DNA from: Deltaproteobacteria bacterium UBA5329
GTDB lineage: Bacteria; Desulfobacterota; Syntrophorhabdia; Syntrophorhabdales; Syntrophorhabdaceae
Direction: 5' to 3'
Length of the DNA stretch: 25,451 bases
Assembly: GCA_002408185.1 (NCBI GenBank)
Contig: DHQV01000055.1
Span: forward strand, 228,537-253,987
Program-made: the position numbers and the translations under genes
Notes under the pieces: model-generated
What the model was told of the DNA's origin: nothing
The model's database searches: none
Seen by the model: the letters and a program-made list of their open reading frames with translations, nothing else
Shown: positions 7,803 through 15,714 of the stretch, one piece after another
How positions within the stretch are numbered: the first letter of the stretch is position 1
Layout: the number at the start of each line of letters is the position of its first letter

Positions 7803-9494
7803 ATGGTGAATTCCTACAGAGTCGCCTATTTTTCGATGGAGATCGGGATCCGGAGCGATATGCCCACTTATAGCGGCGGTCTGGGGATACTTGCTGGAGA
7901 TACGATACGCGCTGCGGCAGATCTCAGGGTGCCCATGGTCGCGGTGACCCTCCTTTATCGCAAGGGCCATTTCCGGCAAAGGCTCGACCAGTACGGGAGG
8001 CAGATGGAGGAACAGGTCGAGTGGACCGTCGAGGACTTTCTGGAAGAATCGGCCGTGCGAACGAAGGTGACGATCGAAGGACGAACTGTCTATATCCGCC
8101 CCTGGCTGTATAATGTGAGAGGCGCCGGCGGTTTCTCCGTGCCTGTTTACTTTCTCGACACGTTTCTTCCCGAAAACAGCGAAAAAGACCGGGTCCTGAC
8201 GGATACTCTCTATGGAGGCGACGAGCGTTACCGGCTTGGTCAGGAAATCGTGCTCGGAATAGGAGGCATCCGAATACTGAGAGACCTCGGTCATACCGGC
8301 ATAGAAAGATTCCATCTCAACGAGGGGCACTCGGGCCTTCTTACCGTGGAACTTCTTCACGAGGAGGCGGTAAAGGCGGGAAGAGAATCGTTCGGCGAGG
8401 AGGATATTTCGGCGGTACGGCAACGGTGTGTTTTCACGACCCATACTCCGGTCGCCGCCGGGCACGACCGGTTTCCCCTCTCGCTGGTCTCCGAGGTCTG
8501 CGAGTACGGGAGGGACATCGCGAGGCTGAAAGACGTCCTCTGCTATCAGGAATGTCTCAACATGACCTATCTCGCCCTTAATCTCAGCCGATATGTGAAC
8601 GGGGTGGCAAAAAGGCATGGAGAGGTGTCGAACCTCATATACGCCGGATACGCGATAGACTCCATTACCAATGGGGTCCACGCCGCCACCTGGACATCCC
8701 GGCCTTTCCGAAGGCTGAACGCGCGTTTTATCCCCGGTTGTATGGAAAATGCGTTCAGCCTACGGTATTCGTTAAATATTCCGAAGGATGAGATCTGGAT
8801 GGCGCATCTCGAGGCAAAGGGGGACCTTCTTCGAGTCGTCCAGGAGAAGACCGGGCTTGCCATGGACAGCCGTACCTTTACGATCGGCTTTGCCCGACGG
8901 GCCACGGCGTACAAAAGGGCCGACCTGCTCTTTTATGACCCGCAAAGGCTTCTCGATATAGCAGAGAGTGCCGGCGCGTTTCAGGTGATATATGCCGGCA
9001 AGGCCCATCCGGATGATGAGGGCGGCAAGGCAATGATCAGACGGGTGTTTGAAGCGCGGGAGCAGCTCAAGGCGCGCATCGCAGTCGCCTATCTCGAGGA
9101 TTACGACATGGACCTTGGCCGGGCGATCACCGCGGGTGTCGATCTGTGGCTGAACACGCCCGAGCCGCCCTTGGAGGCGTCCGGGACAAGCGGGATGAAA
9201 GCGGCTGTCAACGGTGTACCGAGTCTGAGTGTTCTCGATGGGTGGTGGATCGAGGGATGCCTGGAGGGCATAACCGGATGGGCCATCGGACGTGACGGGA
9301 CCGGCACCGAGGTCAGCCCTTCAAACGATGCCCTTTCCCTTTACGGCAAGCTTGAACATACGATCATCCCTCTCTTCTACCGGGACCGGGACCGGTACGT
9401 GGAGGTCATGCGAAACGCGATGGCGCTGAACGGGTCGTTCTTCAATACCCACCGCATGATCCAAGAGTACGTATTGAAGGCATATTTCCGATGA
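7803..9494 (+). CDS. glgP: Glycogen/alpha-glucan phosphorylase, short form (GT35)
   Basis: Releases glucose-1-phosphate from alpha-glucans using phosphate and pyridoxal phosphate, in the cytoplasm. The 563 residues fit the short alpha-glucan phosphorylase branch that lacks the long N-terminal regulatory region of the 800-residue enzymes. Conserved blocks: YFSMEIGI, YSGGLGILAGD, HLNEGHSG, THTPVAAGHDRF, FARRATAYKR, and the PLP-lysine motif EASGTSGMKAAVNG (Lys466), then SVLDGWW. The start at 7803 is chosen because GGGAGG lies at the right distance; an in-frame ATG at 7773 lies before that site. The gene stands alone and converges with the PII-like gene on the other strand. The 89 bases between them show no clear terminator. 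Confidence 0.96.
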   Translation: MVNSYRVAYFSMEIGIRSDMPTYSGGLGILAGDTIRAAADLRVPMVAVTLLYRKGHFRQRLDQYGRQMEEQVEWTVEDFLEESAVRTKVTIEGRTVYIRPWLYNVRGAGGFSVPVYFLDTFLPENSEKDRVLTDTLYGGDERYRLGQEIVLGIGGIRILRDLGHTGIERFHLNEGHSGLLTVELLHEEAVKAGRESFGEEDISAVRQRCVFTTHTPVAAGHDRFPLSLVSEVCEYGRDIARLKDVLCYQECLNMTYLALNLSRYVNGVAKRHGEVSNLIYAGYAIDSITNGVHAATWTSRPFRRLNARFIPGCMENAFSLRYSLNIPKDEIWMAHLEAKGDLLRVVQEKTGLAMDSRTFTIGFARRATAYKRADLLFYDPQRLLDIAESAGAFQVIYAGKAHPDDEGGKAMIRRVFEAREQLKARIAVAYLEDYDMDLGRAITAGVDLWLNTPEPPLEASGTSGMKAAVNGVPSLSVLDGWWIEGCLEGITGWAIGRDGTGTEVSPSNDALSLYGKLEHTIIPLFYRDRDRYVEVMRNAMALNGSFFNTHRMIQEYVLKAYFR

Positions 9495-9583
9495 AAACTA
9501 TCCTTACTCACAGGAAATCTATTACAGTACGTCTTGCCACCGGAGATTAACCTGCACGGAAAAGTCCCATGCGGCCGGGAAGG

Positions 9584-9922
9584 TTACAGATCGAGCTTCG
9601 CGACCTCGCCCGCAAGGTGCGCGACGCCTGCCACCTTTTCAACGGGAACGACAAAAGCGATTCCCATGCCCGGCTCGTCGAGGTCGGTGACGCGAACTAT
9701 TTCTTTAAGGATACGCTCGTTTTTGTCCGAATAGGTAACCGTCAATACGATCTCTTTCTCGGGTTCGATAGGTATCCCCAATATCTTTTGTTTTTCATGG
9801 ATACCCGATCCGCGTCCGTATAAAATGGTGCCCCCGTGAGCCCCCGCCTTTACAGAGGCCTCGAGCACTGTATCTCCCCAGCCTTTTCGCACAATGGTAA
9901 CGATGAGAGAGATGTCAGACAT
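9584..9922 (-). CDS. PII-like (GlnB-fold) regulatory protein associated with DUF1538
   Basis: 112 residues with a PII-like ferredoxin fold pattern: SLIVTIVRKGWGDTVLEASVKAG, then GGTILYGRG, a short T-loop-like segment, VLTVTYSD, and LDEPGMGIAFVVPVEKV. The last stretch resembles the PII C-terminal signature, but it lacks the classical T-loop tyrosine region. PII proteins bind ATP/ADP and often gate membrane transporters encoded next door. It is the last gene of the - strand run after two DUF1538 genes, a pairing known for this family. ATG 9922 is preferred because the SD (AGGAG) lies 8 bases upstream; the in-frame GTG at 9931 overlaps the SD itself. It is probably translationally coupled to the upstream DUF1538 gene, whose stop is 5 bases away. 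Confidence 0.82.
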   Translation of the reverse strand: MSDISLIVTIVRKGWGDTVLEASVKAGAHGGTILYGRGSGIHEKQKILGIPIEPEKEIVLTVTYSDKNERILKEIVRVTDLDEPGMGIAFVVPVEKVAGVAHLAGEVAKLDL

Positions 9923-9927
9923 GTTTT

Positions 9928-10659
9928 TCACTCCTTTCGATATTCCTTTATATTCACGATGACGCCCAGAGTTGCGACCGAAACAATAGGTGCCAGTGCG
10001 ATGAGTGCGACCAGTCCCAGCCCACTTACCATAAGATCCTGATCACCCATGGAAGTAGATACACCGAGGGCGAGGGCAAGGAGGAAGGTGTTCGCCATGG
10101 GCCCTGTCGCTACACCTCCGGCATCAACAGCGATCGAGAGAAAATCCTTGTTGCTGAACCATATGATCACGATAACGAACAGATATCCCGGGATAAGGAT
10201 GTAAAGGAGTGGCATGTCATAAACGATCCTCAACATGCCCAGGCTCACGATGAGGGCAACACCCCCGCAGATCGCATAAAGAACCGTGGATCGACGGATC
10301 GATCCACTCGATGCATCTTCGACCTGGTTGGCCAGGATGCGCACGGACGGCTCCCCCCAGGCGGTGAGGAACCCGAGGAGAAAACCGATAGGCGCGAGCA
10401 GCCAGCGATGGGACATTGTTCCCAGGGCTTCTCCGAGGGCCCGACCAAAGGGAAGGAAGCCGATATGTACTCCTTGCAGGAACAACAATAGCCCTGCAGA
10501 TGCCAGCATGGTGCCCTTTAGTATGTCGACAACGGGCTTTCGGGGCAACCGGAGCATTAAGACCTGGAAGACCACGAAAAGGAGTACCAGGGGAAACACC
10601 GCCGTGGCCACGCTCAATACCGTGGTCTGAAACCCTTCGAAGACGTGAATTCCCTTCAA
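9928..10659 (-). CDS. DUF1538 family membrane protein (second copy)
   Basis: A 243-residue, largely hydrophobic protein with about six or seven predicted membrane segments. Motifs are those of DUF1538: LQGVHIGFLPFGRALGE, FLLGFLTAWGEPSVRILANQ, IWFSNKDFLSIAVDAGGVATGPMA. The adjacent gene has matching blocks (GIDIGILPMGRFIGAEL, TVAEPDVLVLSRQ, YDSGSVTTGALT), so the two are paralogous halves. They would together equal the longer DUF1538 proteins with two repeats. The start is a TTG overlapping the upstream stop as TTGA, which suggests coupling. The function is not established; a PII partner suggests a regulated transporter or channel. Confidence 0.85.
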   Translation of the reverse strand: MKGIHVFEGFQTTVLSVATAVFPLVLLFVVFQVLMLRLPRKPVVDILKGTMLASAGLLLFLQGVHIGFLPFGRALGEALGTMSHRWLLAPIGFLLGFLTAWGEPSVRILANQVEDASSGSIRRSTVLYAICGGVALIVSLGMLRIVYDMPLLYILIPGYLFVIVIIWFSNKDFLSIAVDAGGVATGPMANTFLLALALGVSTSMGDQDLMVSGLGLVALIALAPIVSVATLGVIVNIKEYRKE

Positions 10660-11351
10660 CGTAGCAGTATCCCCAGAAGCATTATCGCGATGATCGGTCC
10701 TATGGATGCCAATCCCAGCAGGCCGAAACCGTCCGATACGGTCGATCTGCCCGCAAGAACCGAACTGAGTCCAACGGCCAATGATATCATCACGGGGGTG
10801 GTCAGCGCGCCGGTGGTCACGCTGCCCGAGTCATAGGCCAGCGGGATGAATTCTGTGGGAGCGAAAAAAGAAAGAACAATGACGACCGAATACGCAGCCG
10901 CAAGCAAATAAACCATTGGAAACCCTAAAACGATACGCAGCATGCCTATTGCTACAAAAAACCCCACGCCGACAGCCGTAACATACAAAACGACCCTTCC
11001 CTGAATTACGCCCTGCGAGATCAAATCGGCCTGTCTGGACAAAACCAGGACATCGGGCTCGGCGACAGTTGTGGCAAAGCCCAGCAAGAATGCTGTGGCA
11101 ATGATGAGCAGCACTGAACCCTTCCGGGGCAATTCGGCCCCGATAAATCTTCCCATGGGAAGGATCCCGATGTCGATGCCCGTGAAGAAAAGGATCAACC
11201 CGCCAAGGGCCATGACAGATCCGATAAGAAACTGTAGAAACAACGATGCCGGCGCCTTCACCAAGGTAAATTGGAGGACGCACACGGCGGCTACCAAAGG
11301 GGCAACTGCCTTGATCACTTCCAGGAATCTTTCTTTAAATAGTTGCCACAT
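10656..11351 (-). CDS. DUF1538 family membrane protein (first copy)
   Basis: A 231-residue polytopic membrane protein and the upstream member of a DUF1538 pair. The sequence alternates hydrophobic spans with conserved loops: GIDIGILPMGRFIGAELPRKG, LGFATTVAEPDVLVLSRQAD, and FIPLAYDSGSVTTGALTTPVM. The acidic residues in the AEP and AYDSG loops occur at the same places in the neighbouring copy (GEP, AVDAG), so they are candidate functional sites. ATG start with SD GGTGAG. It follows the tandem Usp gene by 18 bases and overlaps the next DUF1538 gene by 4 bases. The substrate is unknown. The location between a K+ channel/Usp pair and a PII-like gene suggests ion or small-molecule transport, which is inference. 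Confidence 0.85.
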   Translation of the reverse strand: MWQLFKERFLEVIKAVAPLVAAVCVLQFTLVKAPASLFLQFLIGSVMALGGLILFFTGIDIGILPMGRFIGAELPRKGSVLLIIATAFLLGFATTVAEPDVLVLSRQADLISQGVIQGRVVLYVTAVGVGFFVAIGMLRIVLGFPMVYLLAAAYSVVIVLSFFAPTEFIPLAYDSGSVTTGALTTPVMISLAVGLSSVLAGRSTVSDGFGLLGLASIGPIIAIMLLGILLR

Positions 11352-11369
11352 ATCTCACCGATGGATCTG

Positions 11370-12248
11370 TTATTCCGCCACGAGCACGTCGCATGGGGAT
11401 TGGGCGAGCATGTGTAAAGTGACGCTCCCCAGCAAGAATTCTTCGATCCGCGACCGTCCGTGTTTGCCAACGATGATGAGGTCGGGTGCCCATTTGGCAG
11501 CGATCTCCGGAAGTTTACCCGGGGCATGGCCATGCTCGATGAGCCGTAGAAGCAAACGGGGGTCGGTACCGGCCTCGGCAATGAAGCGTGTCATCTCCGC
11601 TTCAGCCTCTAACTGCGCATCTACCCGGTACTGCTCGACGACCTCGTCCGAGACACCGGCTGAAATTATTTTCCGTTCAAGCAGGGGCTCGAAGACATGC
11701 ACGAGATTGATAAAGGCCTGTGGAGCGATCATCTGGGCGTATTGCAGGCCCTTTAGGGAATTTGGGGAAAAGTCTGTGTAGACGAGAACCCTTTGATACG
11801 GTATTTCCGCTTCGCGCTTCACGACGAGGACCGGCTGGTGTACCTTGCTCAGAAGGCGCTGCGAGGTTGTGCCAAGGGCCAACGCCCAAACAGGGTGGCG
11901 CCCACGCGCACCGAGCACAAGCAGGTCGAAGTCAGGGGCAGCCTCGACAAGCGTGTCCAGTGTATCTCCGCTGCGTACCTGGGGTTCGAGTGAAAACCCC
12001 GATAATTGGCGAACTTCTTCGGCTAATTCGGCCAGGGAGCGTGACGTATCGTCGATGATCCCCTTCTCGACTTCGACTGATGTACCCAGGAACTGCTTCA
12101 GGGTGTCCAACCACGATTTTTCCAGCACGTGCAACAGCACGCCCTTTTGGATCGCACATGTCGCGCCGAGTATCGCTGCACGTTGTGCAGCATGCCGGGC
12201 GCCGGGAGAAAAATCGGTCATCGAGAGAATGGATCGAATACGCGTCAT
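11370..12248 (-). CDS. Tandem universal stress protein (two Usp domains)
   Basis: A 292-residue protein made of two Usp domains (about 1-145 and 150-292). Both carry the nucleotide-binding glycine pattern G-x2-G-x9-G-S/T: GARGRHPVWALALGT in the first and GKHGRSRIEEFLLGS in the second. Each domain ends with the usual valine-rich strand (QPVLVVKR, CDVLVAE). ATP binding is therefore plausible, unlike the single-domain Usp at 4307-4768. The ATG at 12248 has no strong Shine-Dalgarno site. It is 57 bases downstream of the K+ channel gene and 18 bases upstream of the first DUF1538 gene on the same strand, so it probably belongs to the same transcript. Confidence 0.93.
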   Translation of the reverse strand: MTRIRSILSMTDFSPGARHAAQRAAILGATCAIQKGVLLHVLEKSWLDTLKQFLGTSVEVEKGIIDDTSRSLAELAEEVRQLSGFSLEPQVRSGDTLDTLVEAAPDFDLLVLGARGRHPVWALALGTTSQRLLSKVHQPVLVVKREAEIPYQRVLVYTDFSPNSLKGLQYAQMIAPQAFINLVHVFEPLLERKIISAGVSDEVVEQYRVDAQLEAEAEMTRFIAEAGTDPRLLLRLIEHGHAPGKLPEIAAKWAPDLIIVGKHGRSRIEEFLLGSVTLHMLAQSPCDVLVAE

Positions 12249-12305
12249 GTTATATTATTGTCCCTGCCAGGTTTTAGGTGGCGTGTGCGATATGTGCGGT
12301 GCGCC

Positions 12306-12719
12306 TTAGCGCATCGGCAGCACCTTGCCTTTTTCTATCGCGTGACGAAGATGCGTCTTAATTACCTTTGATCCCATCATCGCTTTGGATGTGAATAGCG
12401 AAACCAGGAAAGCTAGGTAGCAAAACCCGAAAGCAGCCTGGACGACCGTACCGATCTTTCCCAAAACAGAGACAGGAGTGATATCGCCGTACCCCACGGT
12501 TGTCTGGGTTGTAACACTAAAATACAGGCAATCGAGAAACCCTACGGATTGAGGGCTGGAAACCCGGTTCGCGCTGTAGCCAAGTGAGGGAGTCCCTTCA
12601 AGAAGAGGGAAAAGTACCCAGTATAAGAGTGAGAAAACAACTGACATCGCCAGGAAGAACAGTATGGCGCGCTGCGGACTCGCTGAAATTTTGGCCATTC
12701 GCAGCAGGATCTTGTCCAT
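12306..12719 (-). CDS. Two-transmembrane potassium channel (Ion_trans_2 type)
   Basis: A 137-residue KcsA-like channel subunit. TM1 (about 18-40) is followed by a pore helix and the K+ selectivity filter TVGYGD (74-79, context SVTTQTTVGYGDITP). TM2 (about 86-110) leads to a short basic tail. There is no RCK/TrkA-N regulatory domain, so gating must come from the short tail or a partner. Function: tetrameric K+ conduction across the inner membrane. The ATG is supported by SD GGAGGT. A near-consensus sigma-70 promoter lies upstream (12762-12790). First gene of the channel, tandem Usp, DUF1538 pair, PII-like run. Confidence 0.94.
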   Translation of the reverse strand: MDKILLRMAKISASPQRAILFFLAMSVVFSLLYWVLFPLLEGTPSLGYSANRVSSPQSVGFLDCLYFSVTTQTTVGYGDITPVSVLGKIGTVVQAAFGFCYLAFLVSLFTSKAMMGSKVIKTHLRHAIEKGKVLPMR

Positions 12720-12761
12720 GGTCTACCTCCGGAAGGCCGCCCGGCCCGATGATATCCAATA

Positions 12762-12790
12762 ATCCTAACTTCTGGCGTATCAATTGTCAA
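12762..12790 (-). promoter_or_regulatory. Sigma-70 promoter of the K+ channel operon
   Basis: On the - strand, TTGACA (12790-12785) and TAGGAT (12767-12762) are separated by exactly 17 bases: a perfect -35 and a 4/6 -10. The predicted leader to the channel ATG (12719) is about 35 bases. It points into a run of five closely spaced same-strand genes down to 9584, which no other evident promoter serves. Confidence 0.72.
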
Positions 12791-12848
12791 CCATTTTAGC
12801 CTTCGAACTAGTTGTGCCGGCTTTATCTTGTGTATGCCAGTAAGGTAG

Positions 12849-12939
<91 letters not shown>

Positions 12940-13384
12940 TGAGTGAAAAGAAGTCTTTCAAAAGTTTGGCGCAGTCGTCTTTCAGGACTCCGCCGGTCAT
13001 TTCAACCTTATGGTTGAGTGGAAGGAGATTCGTATCGATGACGGAGCCGAAAGCACCGCGCTTTTTGTCGGAGCACCCGAACACAAGCCGTACGACCCGG
13101 GCCTCGATGATCGCTCCCGCGCACATAAGGCACGGCTCCATCGTAACATATAGCGAGCATCCTGTCAGGCGATAATTTCCCAGAGCGTTCGCCGCACGTT
13201 CAATTGCCAGCATCTCGGCATGCGCGCCTGGATTGTTGAGCGAGCGCGTCATGTTGTGGGCGCGTGAAACTATCGTTCCCTTGTTATCAGTGATCAGAGC
13301 CCCTACCGGGACCTCGTCCTCTACCCACGCCGCCCGTGCCTCGGCGAGGCATATCTCGATCAACTCTTCGTCAGACATTCAACA

Positions 13385-13413
13385 AGTATAACTATAAAAT
13401 GGGTGATAGGCAA
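13385..13413 (-). promoter_or_regulatory. Promoter of tadA (and probably tRNA-Ser)
   Basis: On the - strand, TTGCCT (13413-13408) is followed after 17 bases by TATACT (13390-13385), a 5/6 -10 match. Only 6 bases separate the -10 box from the tadA ATG at 13378, so transcription would start at or next to the start codon. Confidence 0.55.
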
Positions 13414-13425
13414 GGGAAACGGGGA

Positions 13426-13476
13426 ACGGCAAATGGCTAACGGCATTATTGTCTTTTACCGTTAGCCATTTGCCGT
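13426..13476. repeat. Perfect 18-bp inverted repeat between tadA and ruvC
   Basis: Arms at 13426-13443 (ACGGCAAATGGCTAACGG) and 13459-13476 are exact reverse complements, separated by a 15-base loop; a T-run (CTTTTC) follows on the + strand. It sits between divergent genes, upstream of both promoters, where a terminator serves neither gene. It may be a dispersed miniature repeat or a long operator. Each arm also contains two copies of ACGG in direct orientation. Confidence 0.8.
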
Positions 13477-13483
13477 CTTTTCA

Positions 13484-13512
13484 TTTACAAAGGCGGTCCC
13501 TCTTGTTATTAT
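13484..13512 (+). promoter_or_regulatory. Promoter of ruvCAB
   Basis: TTTACA (13484-13489) and TATTAT (13507-13512) are spaced by 17 bases, each 5/6 to the sigma-70 consensus. The leader to the ruvC ATG is about 35 bases. No LexA-like palindrome was recognised here. The 18-bp inverted repeat ends 8 bases upstream of the -35 box. Confidence 0.6.
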
Positions 13513-13553
13513 GATTACGATCAGGTGGAAAATTTTGCTGAAGCGGTGAATTC

Positions 13554-14039
13554 ATGATAATTCTGGGCATCGATCCGGGTCTGGCCAGCACCGGTTTTGG
13601 GGCGCTGCGATGCGAGGGGAAGAGGCCTGTCCTCATGAGATGCGGCGCCGTAAAGACCTTTACGTCGGATACAATTCCGAACCGGCTGATGCAGATACAT
13701 GCTGATATGAACCAGATAATCGAACAGGTCGAGCCTGATCTTCTTGCCATTGAGGACGTTTTTTCGCTGGTGCGTTATCCGCGGGCAGGAATTCTTCTCG
13801 GCAGCGTCCTCGGGGTCCTTTACGTGACTGCCCGGGAGAGGGGATTGCCGGTACAGGAGATCGCGCCGAAGGAGATCAAGAATGCACTGGTGGGGTTCGG
13901 CAACGCCGGAAAGAAACAGATCAAGGAAGCGGTAGCGAGCGTGCTCGGGGTCAGCGATATTTCATCGTTCCACGCCTCGGATGCTCTCGCGGTGGCACTG
14001 GCGGTCTATTACCGGAGGGAATACAAGGCAGTGATATGA
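13554..14039 (+). CDS. ruvC: Holliday junction resolvase RuvC
   Basis: Cuts four-way DNA junctions symmetrically after RuvAB branch migration. 161 residues, normal length. Catalytic acids are seen as Asp7 in ILGIDPG, Glu67 in LLAIEDVF, and the HASDA motif near the C-terminus (His140, Asp143). The start is ATG with GGTGA just upstream. The stop overlaps the ruvA start as ATGA. Confidence 0.97.
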   Translation: MIILGIDPGLASTGFGALRCEGKRPVLMRCGAVKTFTSDTIPNRLMQIHADMNQIIEQVEPDLLAIEDVFSLVRYPRAGILLGSVLGVLYVTARERGLPVQEIAPKEIKNALVGFGNAGKKQIKEAVASVLGVSDISSFHASDALAVALAVYYRREYKAVI

Positions 14040-14650
14040 TAGCGTACCTGTCAGGAAAGCTTAAAGGCCTCTACGATGAACGCCTGACGTTGCTTGTGGG
14101 CGGAATCGGGTACGATGTGCTTATCCCGGCTTTTGCGATGACGGAGATCCGCAGATCGAAAAAGATCGACGATGACCTGGAGCTTTACATTTCCTTTCAC
14201 CAGACCGAAAGACAGCCGAAACCGGTCCTCGTGGGTTTCCGGCACGAACTTGACCGCGAGTTCTTTGAACTTTTCATTATGGTCGAAGATATAGGCCCGA
14301 TGGCGGCGATCAAGGCCCTGACGAAACCTGTCCGGGAGATAGCCCGCAACATCGAAGAAAAGGACGTCAAATCCCTGCGAAAGCTCAAGGGGATCGGCGA
14401 AAGAAAGGCGGATAAGATCGTTGCGACCCTGAAGGGAAGGGTAGCGAAATACGCCCTTATGCCTGAGACAGCTGCCGCGGCGCCGGTTGCCGAGGACTTT
14501 GTGAAGGACGTGGAGCACGTTCTCGTTACTCAGCTCGGTCATAAACTTTTCGAGGCTCGGCAGATGATCCAGGACGCGATGAAAAGGAACCCCCGGATCG
14601 CCTCTTCGGAGGAATTGTTCGAAGAGGTATATAGAGGACAGAAGCAATGA
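14036..14650 (+). CDS. ruvA: Holliday junction branch migration protein RuvA
   Basis: Tetrameric DNA-junction binder that loads RuvB. 204 residues: an N-terminal OB domain starting MIAYLSGKLKG and containing VGGIGYDVLIP, then two helix-hairpin-helix motifs (VEDIGPMAAIKAL and LKGIGERKADKIVATLKGR), then a C-terminal RuvB-contacting domain ending in EELFEEVYRG. It is divergent from the common pattern: the first HhH reads VEDIGP instead of the usual V(S/N)GVGP. Overlaps ruvC and ruvB by 4 bases each, so translation is probably coupled. Confidence 0.93.
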   Translation: MIAYLSGKLKGLYDERLTLLVGGIGYDVLIPAFAMTEIRRSKKIDDDLELYISFHQTERQPKPVLVGFRHELDREFFELFIMVEDIGPMAAIKALTKPVREIARNIEEKDVKSLRKLKGIGERKADKIVATLKGRVAKYALMPETAAAAPVAEDFVKDVEHVLVTQLGHKLFEARQMIQDAMKRNPRIASSEELFEEVYRGQKQ

Positions 14651-15705
14651 TACAGGAAGAAAGCTCCGACATTTCGGAATTGTACAGGAAGGATGATCCA
14701 TCGGGTGATGAATCTATCGTCACCTTGCGCCCGGTGAGCCTTAGGGAGTATGTCGGCCAGGATACGATCGTCGAAACCCTTCAGATAGCCATCGAGGCAG
14801 CCCTGAAGCGCGGCGAACCGCTCGAGCACATTCTCTTTAACGGGCCCCCCGGCCTCGGAAAGACCACGCTTGCCCACATCATCGCGAATGAAATGGGTAC
14901 CCGTATAGTTACGTCTTCCGGCCCAGCGCTTGAAAAAGGCGGCGATCTGATGGGCCTGCTTACCCATCTCGAACGCGGCGATATTTTTTTCATCGATGAG
15001 ATACACCGTATCCCGAAGATCGTCGAGGAGTTCCTTTACCCGGCAATGGAAGACTTTGCCGTAGATTTTATTTTCGATAAGGGGATCCACGCCCGGACGC
15101 ATCGTTATCGTCTCGAGCAATTCACACTCATTGGCGCGACGACACGCTCGGGGTTGTTGTCATCCCCGTTGAGGGAGCGTTTCGGCATTGTCAGGGATCT
15201 CGATTTCTACAAAGACGAGGACCTCGTAAAGATCATAAAGCGTTCGGCGGCAATACTCGGTGTTGCGATCGATGACCCGGGCGCCGTTGAAACAGCAAAA
15301 CGTGCCCGCGGTACGCCCCGCGTCGCAAACAGGCTCCTCAAGCGCGTCCGTGATTTTGCGGAGGTCAGGGCCAAGGGTGTGATAACAAAGAATGTTGCCA
15401 TAGACGCACTTGGCCTTGAAGGGATCGACGATCATGGCTTGAGCGAAACCGACCGGAAACTTCTCAAAACGATCGTTCTCAATTACAAGGGAGGGCCTGT
15501 CGGTATCGAGGCCCTTGCCGCGACACTTCAGCTCGAATCCGACGTGCTGATCGAGGTAGTCGAACCATTTCTCCTCAAAAGCGGCTTCATCATCCGCACA
15601 TCACAGGGAAGAAAAGCCTCCGAAAAAGCCTTCCACCACCTCAACCTGCCGATGAAGCCGGTATCCAGGATGGATGGCCTCTTCGACGGAAAACGTAAGT
15701 CGTAA
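14647..15705 (+). CDS. ruvB: Holliday junction branch migration helicase RuvB
   Basis: AAA+ motor that pulls DNA through the RuvA-bound junction. 352 residues with Walker A GPPGLGKT (66-73), Walker B FFIDEIHR, sensor GATTRSGLLSSPLRERFG, and a C-terminal winged-helix domain (GGPVGIEALAATL). An N-terminal extension precedes the usual LRP-x-(S/T) start of the domain. The final codons and stop (KRKS-stop) lie within a CGTAAGT heptamer array, so the repeat supplies the last residues and the stop codon. Start ATG overlaps the ruvA stop. Confidence 0.97.
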   Translation: MIQEESSDISELYRKDDPSGDESIVTLRPVSLREYVGQDTIVETLQIAIEAALKRGEPLEHILFNGPPGLGKTTLAHIIANEMGTRIVTSSGPALEKGGDLMGLLTHLERGDIFFIDEIHRIPKIVEEFLYPAMEDFAVDFIFDKGIHARTHRYRLEQFTLIGATTRSGLLSSPLRERFGIVRDLDFYKDEDLVKIIKRSAAILGVAIDDPGAVETAKRARGTPRVANRLLKRVRDFAEVRAKGVITKNVAIDALGLEGIDDHGLSETDRKLLKTIVLNYKGGPVGIEALAATLQLESDVLIEVVEPFLLKSGFIIRTSQGRKASEKAFHHLNLPMKPVSRMDGLFDGKRKS

Positions 15706-15714
15706 GTCGTAAGT
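15694..15714. repeat. Tandem heptamer array CGTAAGT x3 at the ruvB 3' end
   Basis: Three perfect consecutive copies of CGTAAGT at 15694-15714; the first two contain the ruvB stop codon. A reverse-complement match, CTTACGAC, lies at 15758-15765, so the element has loose dyad symmetry spanning about 70 bases. No T-run makes it a normal terminator. It is probably a small intergenic repeat that has grown into the gene end. Confidence 0.7.

Noticed and set aside
7593..8681. A 362-codon open frame on the - strand across the glucan phosphorylase gene
   Set aside because: It lies antisense to a clearly conserved enzyme and shows no domain of its own; long antisense frames are common in GC-rich coding DNA.
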